NCBI GenBank assembly: GCA_017484085.1 | Contig: JAFUTW010000002.1 | Location: 1 to 51,431, forward strand | DNA length: 51,431 nucleotides | From: Clostridia bacterium | GTDB lineage: Bacteria; Bacillota; Clostridia; Christensenellales; Aristaeellaceae | Reading direction: 5' to 3' | Part shown: in pieces, positions 1 to 9,800 of the stretch | How the letters are laid out: every line of letters starts with the position of its first letter | Numbering within the stretch: the first letter of the stretch is position 1 | Made by a program: the position numbers and the translations under genes | The notes under the pieces: generated by a model | The model's database searches: none | Seen by the model: the letters and a program-made list of their open reading frames with translations, nothing else | What the model was told of the DNA's origin: nothing

Positions 1-914
1 ACTGGAAGCTGCTCTCCGACGACTTTGACTGCCTGTATATGATCGCGGATCTGCACTCCATCACCGTCCGCCAGGAACCCGCGAAGCTGCGCGAACAGTC
101 CAAAAACCTGCTGGCGCTGCTGCTGGCCATCGGCCTGGATCCGCAGGAGAACGTCCTCTTCTTCCAGAGCCACGTGCATCAGCACGCGGAGCTCGCCTGG
201 CTGCTCAACTGCTACACCTACATGGGCGAGATGAGCCGCATGACCCAATTCAAGGACAAGAGCGCCAAGCACGCCGACAACATCAACTGCGGCCTGTTCA
301 CCTATCCCGTCCTCATGGCGGGCGACATCCTGCTCTACCAGGCCAACCTCGTCCCCGTGGGCAAGGACCAGACCCAGCACCTGGAGATCTGCCGCGACAT
401 CGCCACGCGCTTCAACGGCATCTACGGCAACGTCTTCACGATCCCGGAGGGCTACTATCCCAAGCTGGGCGCCAACATCATGAGCCTGCAGGATCCGCTG
501 CACAAGATGTCCAAGAGCGATGCGGACGACTGCTTTATCTCCATGCTGGACGAGCCGGACGCCGTCCGCCGCAAGATCCGCCGCGCCGTCACCGATTCGG
601 ACGGCGAGATCCGCTATGATCCGGAAGCAAAACCCGGCGTTTCCAACCTGCTGACCATCCTCTGCGCGCTGACCGGCGAGACGACGGAAGCCGCTGCAGC
701 GCGCCTTGCCGGAAAGGGCTACGGCGAGCTCAAAGCGGAGGTGACGGAAGCCACCGTGCAGACGCTCTCGCCCATCCAGCAGGACTTCAAGCGCTATCTT
801 TCGGACAAGGCCTTCCTTGAGGAAACCTGGCGCCAGGGCGCGGAGCGCGCCTCCCGCATCGCGGAGCGCACCCTCTCCAAGGCCATGAAAAAGATCGGCT
901 TTATCCCCCGCTGA
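1..914 (+). CDS. trpS: Tryptophan--tRNA ligase, 5'-truncated by window edge
   Basis: This enzyme charges tRNA(Trp) with tryptophan using ATP in the cytoplasm. The reading frame is already open at base 3, and its first visible residues continue directly into the ATG at 39, so that ATG is internal. Roughly the first 30-40 residues, including the HIGH motif of class I synthetases, lie outside the window. Family signatures present are the IADLHSITVRQ block near the start and the KMSKS ATP-binding loop at bases 504-518, followed by the usual helical anticodon-binding C-terminus ending in KKIGF. About 303 residues remain of a family length near 335. It is followed after 21 bases by the YfhO gene on the same strand. 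The family call is secure; only the start is missing. Confidence 0.95.
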   Translation, partial: WKLLSDDFDCLYMIADLHSITVRQEPAKLREQSKNLLALLLAIGLDPQENVLFFQSHVHQHAELAWLLNCYTYMGEMSRMTQFKDKSAKHADNINCGLFTYPVLMAGDILLYQANLVPVGKDQTQHLEICRDIATRFNGIYGNVFTIPEGYYPKLGANIMSLQDPLHKMSKSDADDCFISMLDEPDAVRRKIRRAVTDSDGEIRYDPEAKPGVSNLLTILCALTGETTEAAAARLAGKGYGELKAEVTEATVQTLSPIQQDFKRYLSDKAFLEETWRQGAERASRIAERTLSKAMKKIGFIPR

Positions 915-935
915 ATCAAAGGGAGGCAAACCCGG

Positions 936-3341
936 ATGAATCGCCCGGACCCTGACAGCCGAATCCCCTGGCCCCGTGTTTTTCTGCTGGGGCTTGCCGC
1001 CGGTTTTCTCTCGCTCGCCCCGGCTATCCTGCCCTGGGGCGGGCGTTTTGTCACCCGCGGGGATTTTATCGAGCAGCAGCTGCCCTTCCTCCTTGAGGCG
1101 CAGCGCATCCTGCGCAGCGGCCTGAACGCCTACAGCTTTTCCACCTTCCTGGGCGCGCCCGCGCTGGGCAGCTATGCCTTTTACACGCTGGGCAGCCCCT
1201 TCGTCTGGCCGCTCGCCCTGCTCACCCCCGCCCAGCTCCCTTACGGCATCGCCGTCATGGCCGTGCTCAAGCACGCCTTCGCGCTGCTCTTTGCCTTTCT
1301 GTGGCTGCGGCGTCTGCTCGGGCGGGATCAGCCGGCGCTGCTTTGTGCCCTGCTCTACGCCTTCTCCTCCTTCACGGTCGTGAACACGCAGTTCTATCAC
1401 TTCTGGGAGGTCATCGCCTTCTTCCCCCTCATCCTGCTGGGGCTTGAGGACGCGATGGACACCCATCCCCATCCCGGGCTCCTCGGCCTCTTCTGCGGCC
1501 TCGGCACGCTGACCAATTACTACTTCATGTTTTCTTCCGCGCTGCTGGCCGGGCTCTATTTCCTCTTCCGGCTCGCTTCGCCGGAATGGAAGAAGACCCG
1601 CAGCGTGCCCCGCTGCTGTGCCGTCATCGCGGAGTGCGCGATCGGCTGCGCGCTTTCCGGCGTGCTGCTGCTCCCGGCGCTGCGCTTCATGATGCAGATC
1701 ACCCGCACCGGCGCGAGGGACTCCGCCCTCCTGCTGGCGCACTACACTCCCTCCGCGCTGCTGGAGCGCCTGCGCGCGCTCCTCATGCCCATCGAGAGCG
1801 GCGTCGTGCACGCCTGGTACGGCGACGCGCCCAGCTGGAGCTCCTGCGCCGCCCACCTGCCCGTCTTCGGGCTTACGGGTACCCTGGTCTTTCTCTCTTT
1901 CCCCGGAGAGCAGCGCTGGCTGCGCCGCCTGCTTCTGCTGCTTGCGCTGTGCAGCTGCGTCCCCGTGCTGTGCGGCGCCTTCGCCCTGTGGAGCAATCTC
2001 GACTACACGCGCTGGTGGTACGGGCTTTCCGCGCTGCAGGCGCTGGCCACGGGCTATGCCCTCTGCCAAAGCGGAGACGGAGGCGCTCTTCTTCCCGGAG
2101 AGCCGGCGCTCCGGCAGCGCTGGCTGCGCGCCTTCCTGCTGTGCTCGCTCCTGTGCCTCGCGCTCGTGCTGCCGGGCCTGCTCCCGGCGCAGCCGCTGGA
2201 AGGTGCGTCGGGCGGCAGCGGTCTGTCTGCCCGGCTGGCCCGCGCGGTGCTGAACCGCAGGACGCGCGCCTTTGCCCCGGATGCGTTCCGCGTCCTTTCC
2301 CTCGCGCTCGCCCTCACCGGCGGCGCCGTGCTGCTGTTCCTGCTGATCAAAAGACCGGGGAACCGCGCGGCTGTCGCGCTCGTCGCGCTTGCGGCCTGCT
2401 GCCAGTACTCGGCTTACATCGCGGTGGGCGATGCGCTCATCCCCGCCGGCGGCAGCGAGCCCGGAAGCGGCCGCTACACCCTTCGGGACATCGCTGAGCC
2501 GACCCTTTCCGCCCTGGAGCTGCCTGCCGCGGAAGGCTATGTGCGCATCGACTACGGGACAAAGCTGCGCAACTACGGCCTCATCCGCGGCGTCTCCTCC
2601 CTCACCTGCTTCCAGTCCCTGCGCTCCTCCACGGTGGGGCGCTTCATCACCGCCGCCGGCTTCGGCTACGACGAAAGCACGACGATCACCCCGCCGGACG
2701 CGTCCGGCGCGCTGCGCGCTTTCCTCTCCGTTTCGGAATACCATCAGACCGATCCGCAGGATGCCGTTCCGGAAGGCTTCGTTTACGACCGCGAGGAAAA
2801 CGGCTTTGCCGTCTGGCGCAACCCGAACGCCGTGCCGATGGGCTTTCTCATGACCGGCGTCGCGCCGGATTTCGCCGTCCGCCTCTCCCGCGCTTCGCTG
2901 GGCGAGACCCTGCTCAACTGCGCCGTGCTGGACGAAGCCGCGATGCGCCTTACAGACGGCCTTCCGGAGGCCGATCCCGCCGCCTTTACGGACTGGCAGA
3001 GCGCCGCGGCAGAGCTGCGGGAAAACGCCTGCGACAGCTTCCGCACGAGAAGCGACGGTTTTGATGCGCACATCGACGCCGCGTCGCCCGGGCTTCTCGT
3101 CTTTACCATCCCTTACGACAAAGGCTTCACCGCCACGGTGGACGGCGTTCCCGCGGCCGTCATCCCCTGCGATCTCTCCTTTATGGCTGTCCGGGTGGAG
3201 GAAGGCGCGCATGAGATCTCCTTCACCTACCGCACCCGCGGGCTTCCGGAAGGCATCCTGCTTTCCCTGCTCTCCGCCATCTGTCTTGTTCTATTCGTCC
3301 TTCTGCGCAAAAAGGCCCTTCGGGCTCCCGCGATCCATTAA
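936..3341 (+). CDS. YfhO family multi-spanning membrane protein
   Basis: This is an 801-residue polytopic membrane protein resembling YfhO, a family linked to lipoteichoic acid or cell-wall glycosylation in Bacillus and Listeria (family knowledge). After a short polar N-terminus there is a first hydrophobic helix (about residues 13-33), then an FIEQQLPF-type extracytoplasmic loop typical of the family, at least ten further hydrophobic segments, a large soluble stretch (about 520-770) and a final membrane helix before the basic C-terminus RKKALR. The start is supported by a GGGAGGC site upstream. The next gene begins 15 bases downstream with its own ribosome-binding site, so the two are probably co-transcribed. 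The substrate cannot be told from sequence. Confidence 0.85.
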   Translation: MNRPDPDSRIPWPRVFLLGLAAGFLSLAPAILPWGGRFVTRGDFIEQQLPFLLEAQRILRSGLNAYSFSTFLGAPALGSYAFYTLGSPFVWPLALLTPAQLPYGIAVMAVLKHAFALLFAFLWLRRLLGRDQPALLCALLYAFSSFTVVNTQFYHFWEVIAFFPLILLGLEDAMDTHPHPGLLGLFCGLGTLTNYYFMFSSALLAGLYFLFRLASPEWKKTRSVPRCCAVIAECAIGCALSGVLLLPALRFMMQITRTGARDSALLLAHYTPSALLERLRALLMPIESGVVHAWYGDAPSWSSCAAHLPVFGLTGTLVFLSFPGEQRWLRRLLLLLALCSCVPVLCGAFALWSNLDYTRWWYGLSALQALATGYALCQSGDGGALLPGEPALRQRWLRAFLLCSLLCLALVLPGLLPAQPLEGASGGSGLSARLARAVLNRRTRAFAPDAFRVLSLALALTGGAVLLFLLIKRPGNRAAVALVALAACCQYSAYIAVGDALIPAGGSEPGSGRYTLRDIAEPTLSALELPAAEGYVRIDYGTKLRNYGLIRGVSSLTCFQSLRSSTVGRFITAAGFGYDESTTITPPDASGALRAFLSVSEYHQTDPQDAVPEGFVYDREENGFAVWRNPNAVPMGFLMTGVAPDFAVRLSRASLGETLLNCAVLDEAAMRLTDGLPEADPAAFTDWQSAAAELRENACDSFRTRSDGFDAHIDAASPGLLVFTIPYDKGFTATVDGVPAAVIPCDLSFMAVRVEEGAHEISFTYRTRGLPEGILLSLLSAICLVLFVLLRKKALRAPAIH

Positions 3342-3356
3342 GAAAGGGGTACTGTT

Positions 3357-4301
3357 ATGAAACGAATCTTCCACGTCCTCTGCCTTCTCCTCCTTCTCGC
3401 ACTCGTCTGCCGGACTGCGCTGGCGGACAGGATGTATCTGATCCCCGACAGCGATACGCGCCGCCTCACCGAGTCGGAGCTCTGGGACTGGGACCGCGAG
3501 TCGCTCAGCTTCATCTTCAACGAGATCTTTGCGCGCCACGGCTACGTGTTCAACCCGGGCGGAAAATACGACGTCTGGTTCTCCGCCATGCCGTGGTACC
3601 GTCCCAACGCCAGTTCGGACAACCAGCGCTACTGCTATCCGCAGCTCAGCCGGCTGGAGTGGGACAACTACCACACCATCAAGCGGGTCGCCGCCGAGAT
3701 GGATTCCTACGGCTACCGCGGACACGACAGCCATAAAAAGTGCTACCGCAACTTCACCCCGCCGAACAACAACTTCACCCTTTCCGGCTTCTACTACGCG
3801 GATCTCAAGGCCGGGCAGAAGCTCGCCGTCTACTCCGCCCCCTCCTCCGGCAGCTGGCGCGGCGCAAACGGCAAAGCGCAGGTCAGCACCAACGGCGGCG
3901 TCTGGGCGGCAGGATGGGACGGCAATTGGCTGCTCGTCTACTACGAGACCAACAACGGCTCCATCCGCGTCGGCTACGTGGACGGTTCCAAGCTCAAGGG
4001 ATCGGCCGGAACCTATCAGAACCTTTACTTCGAGTATCAGCAGGTCATCCTGACGGCCGGCTGTGCGCTCACCGACGACCCGATGCGCTCCGGCAGCGTC
4101 ATGGCGCAGCTGCGCTCCGGGCAGCCGGTCACGTACCTCTCCAGCTATATCAACCAGCGCGGCCAGAACTGGGATTACATCGAGACCACGGTAAACGGCA
4201 AGCAGGCGCGCGGCTTCATCCCCGCCGGCAGCCTCGATTACCCGGCCGATCCGCTTTTCGACGCGGAAGGCGGGTACGACGATGCGGGCGAAGTCGGCTG
4301 A
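3357..4301 (+). CDS. Secreted YARHG-domain protein with SH3-like C-terminus
   Basis: This 314-residue exported protein begins with a classical signal peptide (residues 1 to about 23, cleavage near ALA-DR). It carries a YARHG domain whose ARHG core is residues 59-62, followed by aromatic residues typical of that extracellular domain. The C-terminal half has two stretches (about 140-215 and 225-305) with the glycine, tryptophan and tyrosine pattern of bacterial SH3-like domains, which usually bind cell-wall or surface ligands. A good AGAAAGGGG site precedes the ATG. It follows the YfhO gene closely and is followed by an intrinsic terminator, so the two may form one transcript devoted to the envelope. 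The ligand is unknown. Confidence 0.8.
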   Translation: MKRIFHVLCLLLLLALVCRTALADRMYLIPDSDTRRLTESELWDWDRESLSFIFNEIFARHGYVFNPGGKYDVWFSAMPWYRPNASSDNQRYCYPQLSRLEWDNYHTIKRVAAEMDSYGYRGHDSHKKCYRNFTPPNNNFTLSGFYYADLKAGQKLAVYSAPSSGSWRGANGKAQVSTNGGVWAAGWDGNWLLVYYETNNGSIRVGYVDGSKLKGSAGTYQNLYFEYQQVILTAGCALTDDPMRSGSVMAQLRSGQPVTYLSSYINQRGQNWDYIETTVNGKQARGFIPAGSLDYPADPLFDAEGGYDDAGEVG

Positions 4302-4329
4302 GCCCGTACAAGCCGTGCAAAACTGAATA

Positions 4330-4380
4330 AAAGGCTTTTCGCAGCGGTGCCGGTCAGCCTGCGGAAAGCCTTTATATTTA
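4330..4380 (+). terminator. Intrinsic terminator after the YARHG gene
   Basis: A 15-base-pair stem (4330-4344 with 4359-4373, one G-U pair) closes a 14-base loop and runs into a T-rich tail. It ends the YfhO-YARHG transcript. Confidence 0.85.
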
Positions 4381-4500
4381 TATCGGAATGCTGTCTGCAA
4401 TAAACATTGCAGCCGTCTTTCAACCCGGATGCAGCGAAAAAGAAGATTTGACGGCGTCTTGTTGTCTAAAGAGGACAAATTCCCCCACTCTTTCCGCTAT

Positions 4501-4528
4501 CCTTTCTTTGCAGTATTCTGCAGAAAGG
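4501..4528 (+). promoter_or_regulatory. Hairpin overlapping the ribosome-binding site of the next gene
   Basis: Bases 4501-4506 pair with 4523-4528 and 4509-4513 pair with 4518-4522, around a TATT loop with a two-base bulge at 4507-4508. The 3' arm contains the AAAGG Shine-Dalgarno core for the ATG at 4539, so folding could limit ribosome access. Function is inferred from position only. Confidence 0.4.
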
Positions 4529-4538
4529 TGGGTTCTCG

Positions 4539-4985
4539 ATGAACAAAAACCGGTTTGCAAAAGTCCTTGCCTGTCTCCTCCTGTTCTCGTTGCTCTTCGG
4601 CGCTGTCCGCGCGACGGCGGAAGGGATCGACCTGTCCGCCCTGAGAGATGATGAGATCGTCGCCCTTCAGGACCGCGTGACAGCCGAGTTTGCCGAGAGA
4701 GGCCTCGAAAAGACCGCGACGCTGGCCAAGGGCACGTATATCGCAGGTGACGACCTCCCCGTCGGCAAATACGTGTTTACCTGCCTCGCCAAAGGCGATG
4801 AATGGGGAAATGTGACGATTTATTCCGATCGGGGAGAAGGAAAGCAGCTTCTGTGGAATATCGTCTCCGCGCCGGAGGACGGAGAAGATCCGGATACGCT
4901 CTTCATCACCCTGAACGAGGGCGACCAGCTGAAGTCCGGGGTGGCTTTCAGCCTTACCATTATGAAAGGGATTTTGTTCCGCTAA
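4539..4985 (+). CDS. Small secreted protein of unknown function
   Basis: This 148-residue protein has a clear signal peptide (MNKNRF basic start, hydrophobic residues 9-24, cleavage near ATA-EG). The mature part opens with an acidic helix (ALRDDEIVALQDRV) and then a beta-rich region with GTYIAGDDLPVGKY. That G-x-Y-x-x-G-x-D-x-P-x-G-x-Y pattern recurs in small exported Clostridial and Actinobacterial proteins of unknown role. The SD AAAGGTGG at 4524-4531 fits the ATG but lies in the hairpin at 4501-4528. A perfect 14-base-pair hairpin lies just downstream. It is flanked by the YARHG gene and a small XRE regulator. No enzymatic motif is visible, and the function is not recognised. Confidence 0.75.
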   Translation: MNKNRFAKVLACLLLFSLLFGAVRATAEGIDLSALRDDEIVALQDRVTAEFAERGLEKTATLAKGTYIAGDDLPVGKYVFTCLAKGDEWGNVTIYSDRGEGKQLLWNIVSAPEDGEDPDTLFITLNEGDQLKSGVAFSLTIMKGILFR

Positions 4986-4993
4986 ACCGCATA

Positions 4994-5027
4994 AACGCAG
5001 GCGCTGCTTGACTGCAGCGCCTGCGTT
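4994..5027 (+). other. Perfect 14-bp hairpin after the small secreted protein
   Basis: Bases 4994-5007 pair perfectly with 5014-5027 around a 6-base loop. There is no T-run on either strand next to it (an A-run follows on +), so it may stabilise an mRNA end rather than act as a canonical terminator. Confidence 0.5.
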
Positions 5028-5082
5028 AACTCGCAAAAAAAACAAATGCTGTTGTAGAGGCAGATAAAAGGAGGTAACCATC

Positions 5083-5316
5083 ATGCCCTATAACAGCAAA
5101 GCTTTCGGTATCGTCATCGCCCGTCTACGCGCCCAAAAAGGCCTTACGCAGGAGGCGGCCTCCGGCCTGTCCGGGATCTCGCGGAGCCACTGGGCCATGC
5201 TTGAAAACGGCCGGAAGACCGTAAAGCTGAGTACGCTCTGGCGCATCGCCGATACCCTGAGCATCAGCGCCAGCGAACTCGTCCGGCTCGTTGAAGAAGA
5301 AACTGAAAACCTGTAA
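5083..5316 (+). CDS. Small XRE-family helix-turn-helix regulator
   Basis: This 77-residue protein is essentially one lambda-repressor-like (XRE/Cro) helix-turn-helix domain. Helix 2-turn-helix 3 is about residues 20-42 (LTQEAASGLSGISRSHWAMLE), followed by the conserved KLSTLWRIADTLSI segment. There is no effector or membrane domain, so it probably acts as a simple DNA-binding repressor or as the regulator of a nearby small locus. An excellent AAAGGAGG site sits 8 bases before the ATG. It converges on the NSS transporter gene, and three short hairpins lie between the two stop codons. Its target is not apparent; autoregulation is possible but no clear operator was found. Confidence 0.85.
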   Translation: MPYNSKAFGIVIARLRAQKGLTQEAASGLSGISRSHWAMLENGRKTVKLSTLWRIADTLSISASELVRLVEEETENL

Positions 5317-5340
5317 CCGCAGAAAGCCCCTGTGGATCCG

Positions 5341-5407
5341 CTGCACGCCGTGCAGCACGTTGAGGCGGAACGCCTCGTCCGGATCCCTGACGCCTCCAGA
5401 CGTCAGG
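5341..5407. repeat. Three consecutive short hairpins between convergent genes
   Basis: Three inverted repeats follow one another: 5341-5355 (CTGCAC arms), 5362-5376 (GAGGCG arms) and 5386-5407 (CCTGACG arms). The 11-base word AGGCGGAACGC occurs at 5363-5373 and again at 5405-5415. None has a T-run, so this could be a weak bidirectional end signal or a degenerate repeat element. Confidence 0.45.
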
Positions 5408-5415
5408 CGGAACGC

Positions 5416-6783
5416 TTACATCTGGATGATGCCCAGCACATTTGCAATCGAGCTCGCCAGGATCACTGCGATGAACAGCGGGCAAACCCATTTGATCATG
5501 AAGCGGAAGATCCCCCTGCGGCGGAAGGGCGCCCCGCCCTGGGAGACCTCCTCCTCCACCTTATCAACCCCCATGCAGCGGTTGACCAGCACGCAGATGG
5601 CCAGCGCCGCGACGGGCATCATGACGGAATTGGTGAGGAAGTCGAAGAAATCCAGGAAGGGCATCCCCAGCAGCGTGACGCCCGCAAGCGGACCGTAGCC
5701 CAGGCTGGAGAGCGAACCCAGCACGATCATCACCGCGCCGACGGTGAGCGTGGAAGCCGTACGCCCCCACCCCAACTGATCCCCGAAGGTCGACACCGCG
5801 CTCTCTGTCAGCGCGATGGCGCTGGTCAGCGCCGCGAAGAGCACGAGCGCGAAGAACAGGAAGCCGATGAGCCTCCCGAAGCCCATGCCGGCGAAGATCT
5901 TCGGCATCGTGACGAACATGAGCGACGGGCCGGCACCCAAGGCCTTGGGATCGCCGCCGGAGAAGGAGAAGACAGCCGGGATGATCATGAGGCCGGCCAG
6001 GATGGCAATGCCCGTGTCAAACACCTCCACCTGCCGGGTGGAGACGTCGATGCTGACGTCCTCCTTCATATAGGAGCCGAAGGTGATGAGGATGCCCATA
6101 GCGATGGACAGCGAGTAGAACATCTGCCCCATGGCCGAAACCACCGTCATGAGCGAGAAGTTCGCCGCATTGGGGATGAGGAAGTAGCCGACGCCGGCCA
6201 GCGCGCCGGGGCGCGTCACCGAGTAGACGCAGATGATGAGGGCGAGCACCAGCAGAACCGGCATCATCAGCCGGGACACGCGCTCGATGCCGTTTTCCAC
6301 GCCGAGCAGGATGACGCCCAGCGTGAGCGCCGCAAAGACGCAGAACCAGAATTCCGCCGACGCCCCGCCGGAGATGAACGCCCCGAAGTACCCGTCCCCC
6401 GCCAGAGCCGCCGTATTGCCCATGGCATATTCAAACAGGTATTTGCACACCCATCCGCCGATGACCGAGTAATACGGCACGATGAGGATCGGGATCAGCG
6501 CGTTGATCCACCCGCCCAGACGCGAAATGCCCGTGTTGCTGTACGCCGTAAAGGCGCCGACCGGGCTTTTTTTCGTGGAGCGGCCCAGCGCCGTCTCCGC
6601 GATGATCATCGTATAGCCGAAGGTCAGCACCAGCAGGATGTAGACGAGAAGAAAGATGCCGCCGCCGTATTTTGCGGCCAGGTAAGGAAACCGCCAGATG
6701 TTGCCCAGGCCTACGGATGCCCCTGCGGCCGAGAGGACAAAGCCCAGCTTCCCCGTAAAGCTGGCGCGTTCTTTTTGCTGCAT
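5416..6783 (-). CDS. Sodium-dependent amino-acid transporter, NSS (SNF) family
   Basis: This 455-residue polytopic membrane protein is of the neurotransmitter:sodium symporter fold (LeuT/MhsT-like), which imports amino acids or related solutes with Na+. Helix 1 carries the diagnostic SAAGASVGLGNIWRFPY run (residues about 16-32), with the unwound Gly residues that contact Na+ and substrate. About 11 hydrophobic helices follow. The ATG at 6783 is chosen because GGAAAGGGG lies just upstream and the SNF domain starts immediately; an in-frame ATG at 6897 would overlap sbcC. The gene lies 47 bases after sbcC and may share its transcript. Length fits prokaryotic NSS members. The substrate is unknown; tryptophan, tyrosine or branched-chain amino acids are possibilities by family. 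Confidence 0.92.
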   Translation of the reverse strand: MQQKERASFTGKLGFVLSAAGASVGLGNIWRFPYLAAKYGGGIFLLVYILLVLTFGYTMIIAETALGRSTKKSPVGAFTAYSNTGISRLGGWINALIPILIVPYYSVIGGWVCKYLFEYAMGNTAALAGDGYFGAFISGGASAEFWFCVFAALTLGVILLGVENGIERVSRLMMPVLLVLALIICVYSVTRPGALAGVGYFLIPNAANFSLMTVVSAMGQMFYSLSIAMGILITFGSYMKEDVSIDVSTRQVEVFDTGIAILAGLMIIPAVFSFSGGDPKALGAGPSLMFVTMPKIFAGMGFGRLIGFLFFALVLFAALTSAIALTESAVSTFGDQLGWGRTASTLTVGAVMIVLGSLSSLGYGPLAGVTLLGMPFLDFFDFLTNSVMMPVAALAICVLVNRCMGVDKVEEEVSQGGAPFRRRGIFRFMIKWVCPLFIAVILASSIANVLGIIQM

Positions 6784-6830
6784 GTCGTTTTGCCCCTTTC
6801 CATCATTTAACAAGTTATCAGATTCGTTTC

Positions 6831-9800
6831 TCAGCCGCGCAGTTCCGCGCGGCTGCCCTTTGGCGTCCGCGTCACCCTCAGCTGGCTCTCGATGCATTCC
6901 TCCAGCTTGGCGACATGCGAGATGATGCCGATCTGGCAGGAGCCGCCCGCGATGGTCCTCAGCATCTCCACCGCCGCGTCCAGCTCCCTGTCGGACAGCG
7001 TGCCGAAGCCCTCGTCGATGAACATCGCGTCCACGCGCCTCACGCCCGAGCGCCGCTGCACCACGGTCGAAAGCCCCAGCGCCAGCGACAGGCTGGCCAG
7101 GAAGGACTCTCCGCCCGAGAGCGAGGCCGTATCCCGCGTCTCGCCTGTCAGCGCGTCCTCCACGTCGATGAGGAGACCGCCCTGCGCATTGCCCTTTCTC
7201 GCTTCCTTCCGGTGGACAAACGCGTACTGCCCGCCCGTCAGCTGCCGCATATGCCGGTTCGCTTCCTCCAGGATATCGAGGAAGATATAGGTCGTCATGT
7301 GCCGGCTGAAGCTCTGGTTCAGCGTCCTTGCGCTCTTGTCCGATTTGACGGCCAGCTGCGCGAGCCGCGCCAGCCGCACGGAGGCCCCGTCGCTGGACGC
7401 AAGGCGGGCCTTGGCCTCGCGTACGGTCGTCAGGGCGCCCTCGTGCCGGGTGAGAAGGGTCAGCTGCGCCTTCTGCTTCCCCCGGTGTGTCTCCAGAACA
7501 GTTCCCTGCTGCTCAAGCGCCGCCTCCAGCGCCGCGGTATCCACGCGCTCCGGATGCGCCTTCACCGCCTCTTCGGCGGTCTTCAGCATGCCCTCGCACT
7601 CGCTGACGCTCCTTGCGTACCCGTCCAGTTCCTTCCTGAGGGCGGCGATCCACGCTTCTCCGCCGCCCGCCGGCGGGAGCGCGGCGCGGTACGCCGCCTC
7701 ATCCGCAAAGCCGGCAGCTTTCAGCGCCGTCTCAAAAGCGCTTTCCGCGCTATGCACGGCTTCTGTGCATTCGGCGCAGCGCACCGACGCGCTGCTCTCG
7801 GATGCCCGGGCCGCCTGCAGTCTGCCGTACGCGTCCCGCTCCGCCTGCTGCGCATCCCGGATGCGCCCTTCGATCTTCGCCGCTTTTGCGCGGGCCGATG
7901 CGGCGGCCGCCTCCGCAGCTTCCGCGCTTTCGTAGGCCAGGCGCTCCATCCCCCGCAATTCGGCCGTCAGCGCCGCAACGGTCTGCTGCGCGGCATTCAT
8001 TTTCGCGAAAGCGGCATCCGCCGCGGCTCTGGCTTCACGCGCGGCACACAGCAGGCGCTCCCGCTCCTCTTCCAGCTTCCGCTTTTCCCCAGCCCGGGCG
8101 GATGCGGCCGACAGCGCCGCTGCCGATTGCTTATAGGCGCGTTCTGCCTCTTCGGCCGCGCGTTCCAGCTCGCCCGCGCAGAGGGCGTCAAAGTCAGCCG
8201 TCAGGCCCAGGCCTTCCGCCATGCCGGCCGCGCTGTCGCGGAGCGTCTCAAAAGCCGCCCTTTGGCTGTTCAAAGCAGCGCGGCAGTCGGTTACTTTCTG
8301 ATCGGCCTTCCTTTTCTCCGCCTCGCAGCGCTCGAGCGCCTCTTCGGTCAGCGCGCCCTCTTCCGGCTTAGCGAACCGGACGGGCTGCTCTGCGGTGTAG
8401 AGGGCAAAGCAGACGGGGCATTTGACCCTGCCGACCCTCTCCAGCTTTTTCTGCGTCTCCAGGCCGATGAGGCCCGCCTGCGCGCGCAGGAAAGCGTGGT
8501 TCATATCCTCATACCGACGTTGCTGTGTCTCTGCAGCTGCAGCTGCGGCCCCGCAGGCTTCAACGGCTTTCGCCATCTGTGCGCGCCGCGCCAGCGCCTG
8601 CTGCGCAACCGCCCTGAGCCCGTCCTTTCCCGTCAGCCGCTGCAGCCGCTGCTCCGCCAGCAGGTGCTGCTTTTCGGCTTCTGCCCTTGCCTGCTCGGCG
8701 CCCGACAGGGCCGCCAGCTTCTCCGCCGCCCGCTGCTGTCCATTCTCCGCCTCCGCGGTCTTCCCGGCAAGGAGCCGGCACTCTGCTTCGGCCTTTGCGC
8801 GTTCCGCCTCGGCGCCGGATAGCTGCCGCTGCTTCCCGGCGCGTTCGCGGTACAGGGGCAGTTCCTTTTCGATGCCCTCCGCCAGACCGCGCTGCGTATC
8901 CGCCTCCGGCTTTTGCCCTGCTGCTTCTTCCGCCAGCGCTTTGGCTGCCTGTGCCTGCTCCGCAGCCGTCTTCACCGCCGCTTTGCTCTCTTCCAGCTTC
9001 CGCTGCGCGTCCTGCCGGTCCGCCTCGGCCCGCCGGAGCGCGGCCTCCTGCGGCTGCACACCGTGCAGCGCCCGCTCCGCAAGCGCCAGCCGCTCTCCAA
9101 GCGCGGCCATTTCACCGGCGCGGCTCTGCAGCTGCGCCTGCCGCGCTTTCGCCCTGTCCAGGGCATCCAGCGCGTCGTTCACATGTCTGGCCGCCGCAAG
9201 TCTCCCGGAGAGTTCCTTCTCCCGTGTCTCTTCGCTTTGGATCTCCGCCTCCAGCCGGGCCAGCGCGTCTTTCTCCCCGGCGCACAGCGCCTCCAGATTG
9301 CAAAGCAGCTGCTCGTTGTGCGCCGTCAGCCCCGCGCGCCGCTCCTCATCCCAGTCCTCCGGCATGGGGAAGACGCCCGGCTCCAGCGCCCGCTCGATCC
9401 GGCTTACATCTTCCTCCCTGCGCCGTTCCAGCGCGCGGCTCGCGCGCAGCAGCAGCTGCTCATAGCGCTGGTAGAGCGAGAGCGAATCCTCGAACAGCTT
9501 CTCTAGGATGGCCCCGCGCCCCTTTTCATCCTTCAGGAAGGCGCGGAACTCCCCCTGCGCCAGCATCGCGATCTTCCGGAACTGGTCGGCCGTAACGCCG
9601 GTCAGCTCCTCGATCTTCTTTGTGACGGCTTCCGTCTTCTCCATGGGGAGCAGATCGTCCCCCTCGAGCGTCGCGCTCAGCTTGGGCGCCTCGTCATAGA
9701 AGCCCGTCGCGCGGGAGCGGGTGAAGTGCATCCGCCGCTCCACCCTATACGCATGTCCATTCTGCAGGAAGCGCAGCCGGACGACGGTATCCTCGCTTTT

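Noticed and set aside
4395-4412. CTGCAAT-AAAC-ATTGCAG hairpin
   Set aside because: Perfect but only 7 base pairs, with no T-run and no clear position relative to a gene signal.
6915-9595. Long plus-strand open frames across sbcC
   Set aside because: High G+C and alanine-rich coiled-coil codons create stop-free antisense frames. None shows a motif or start signal.
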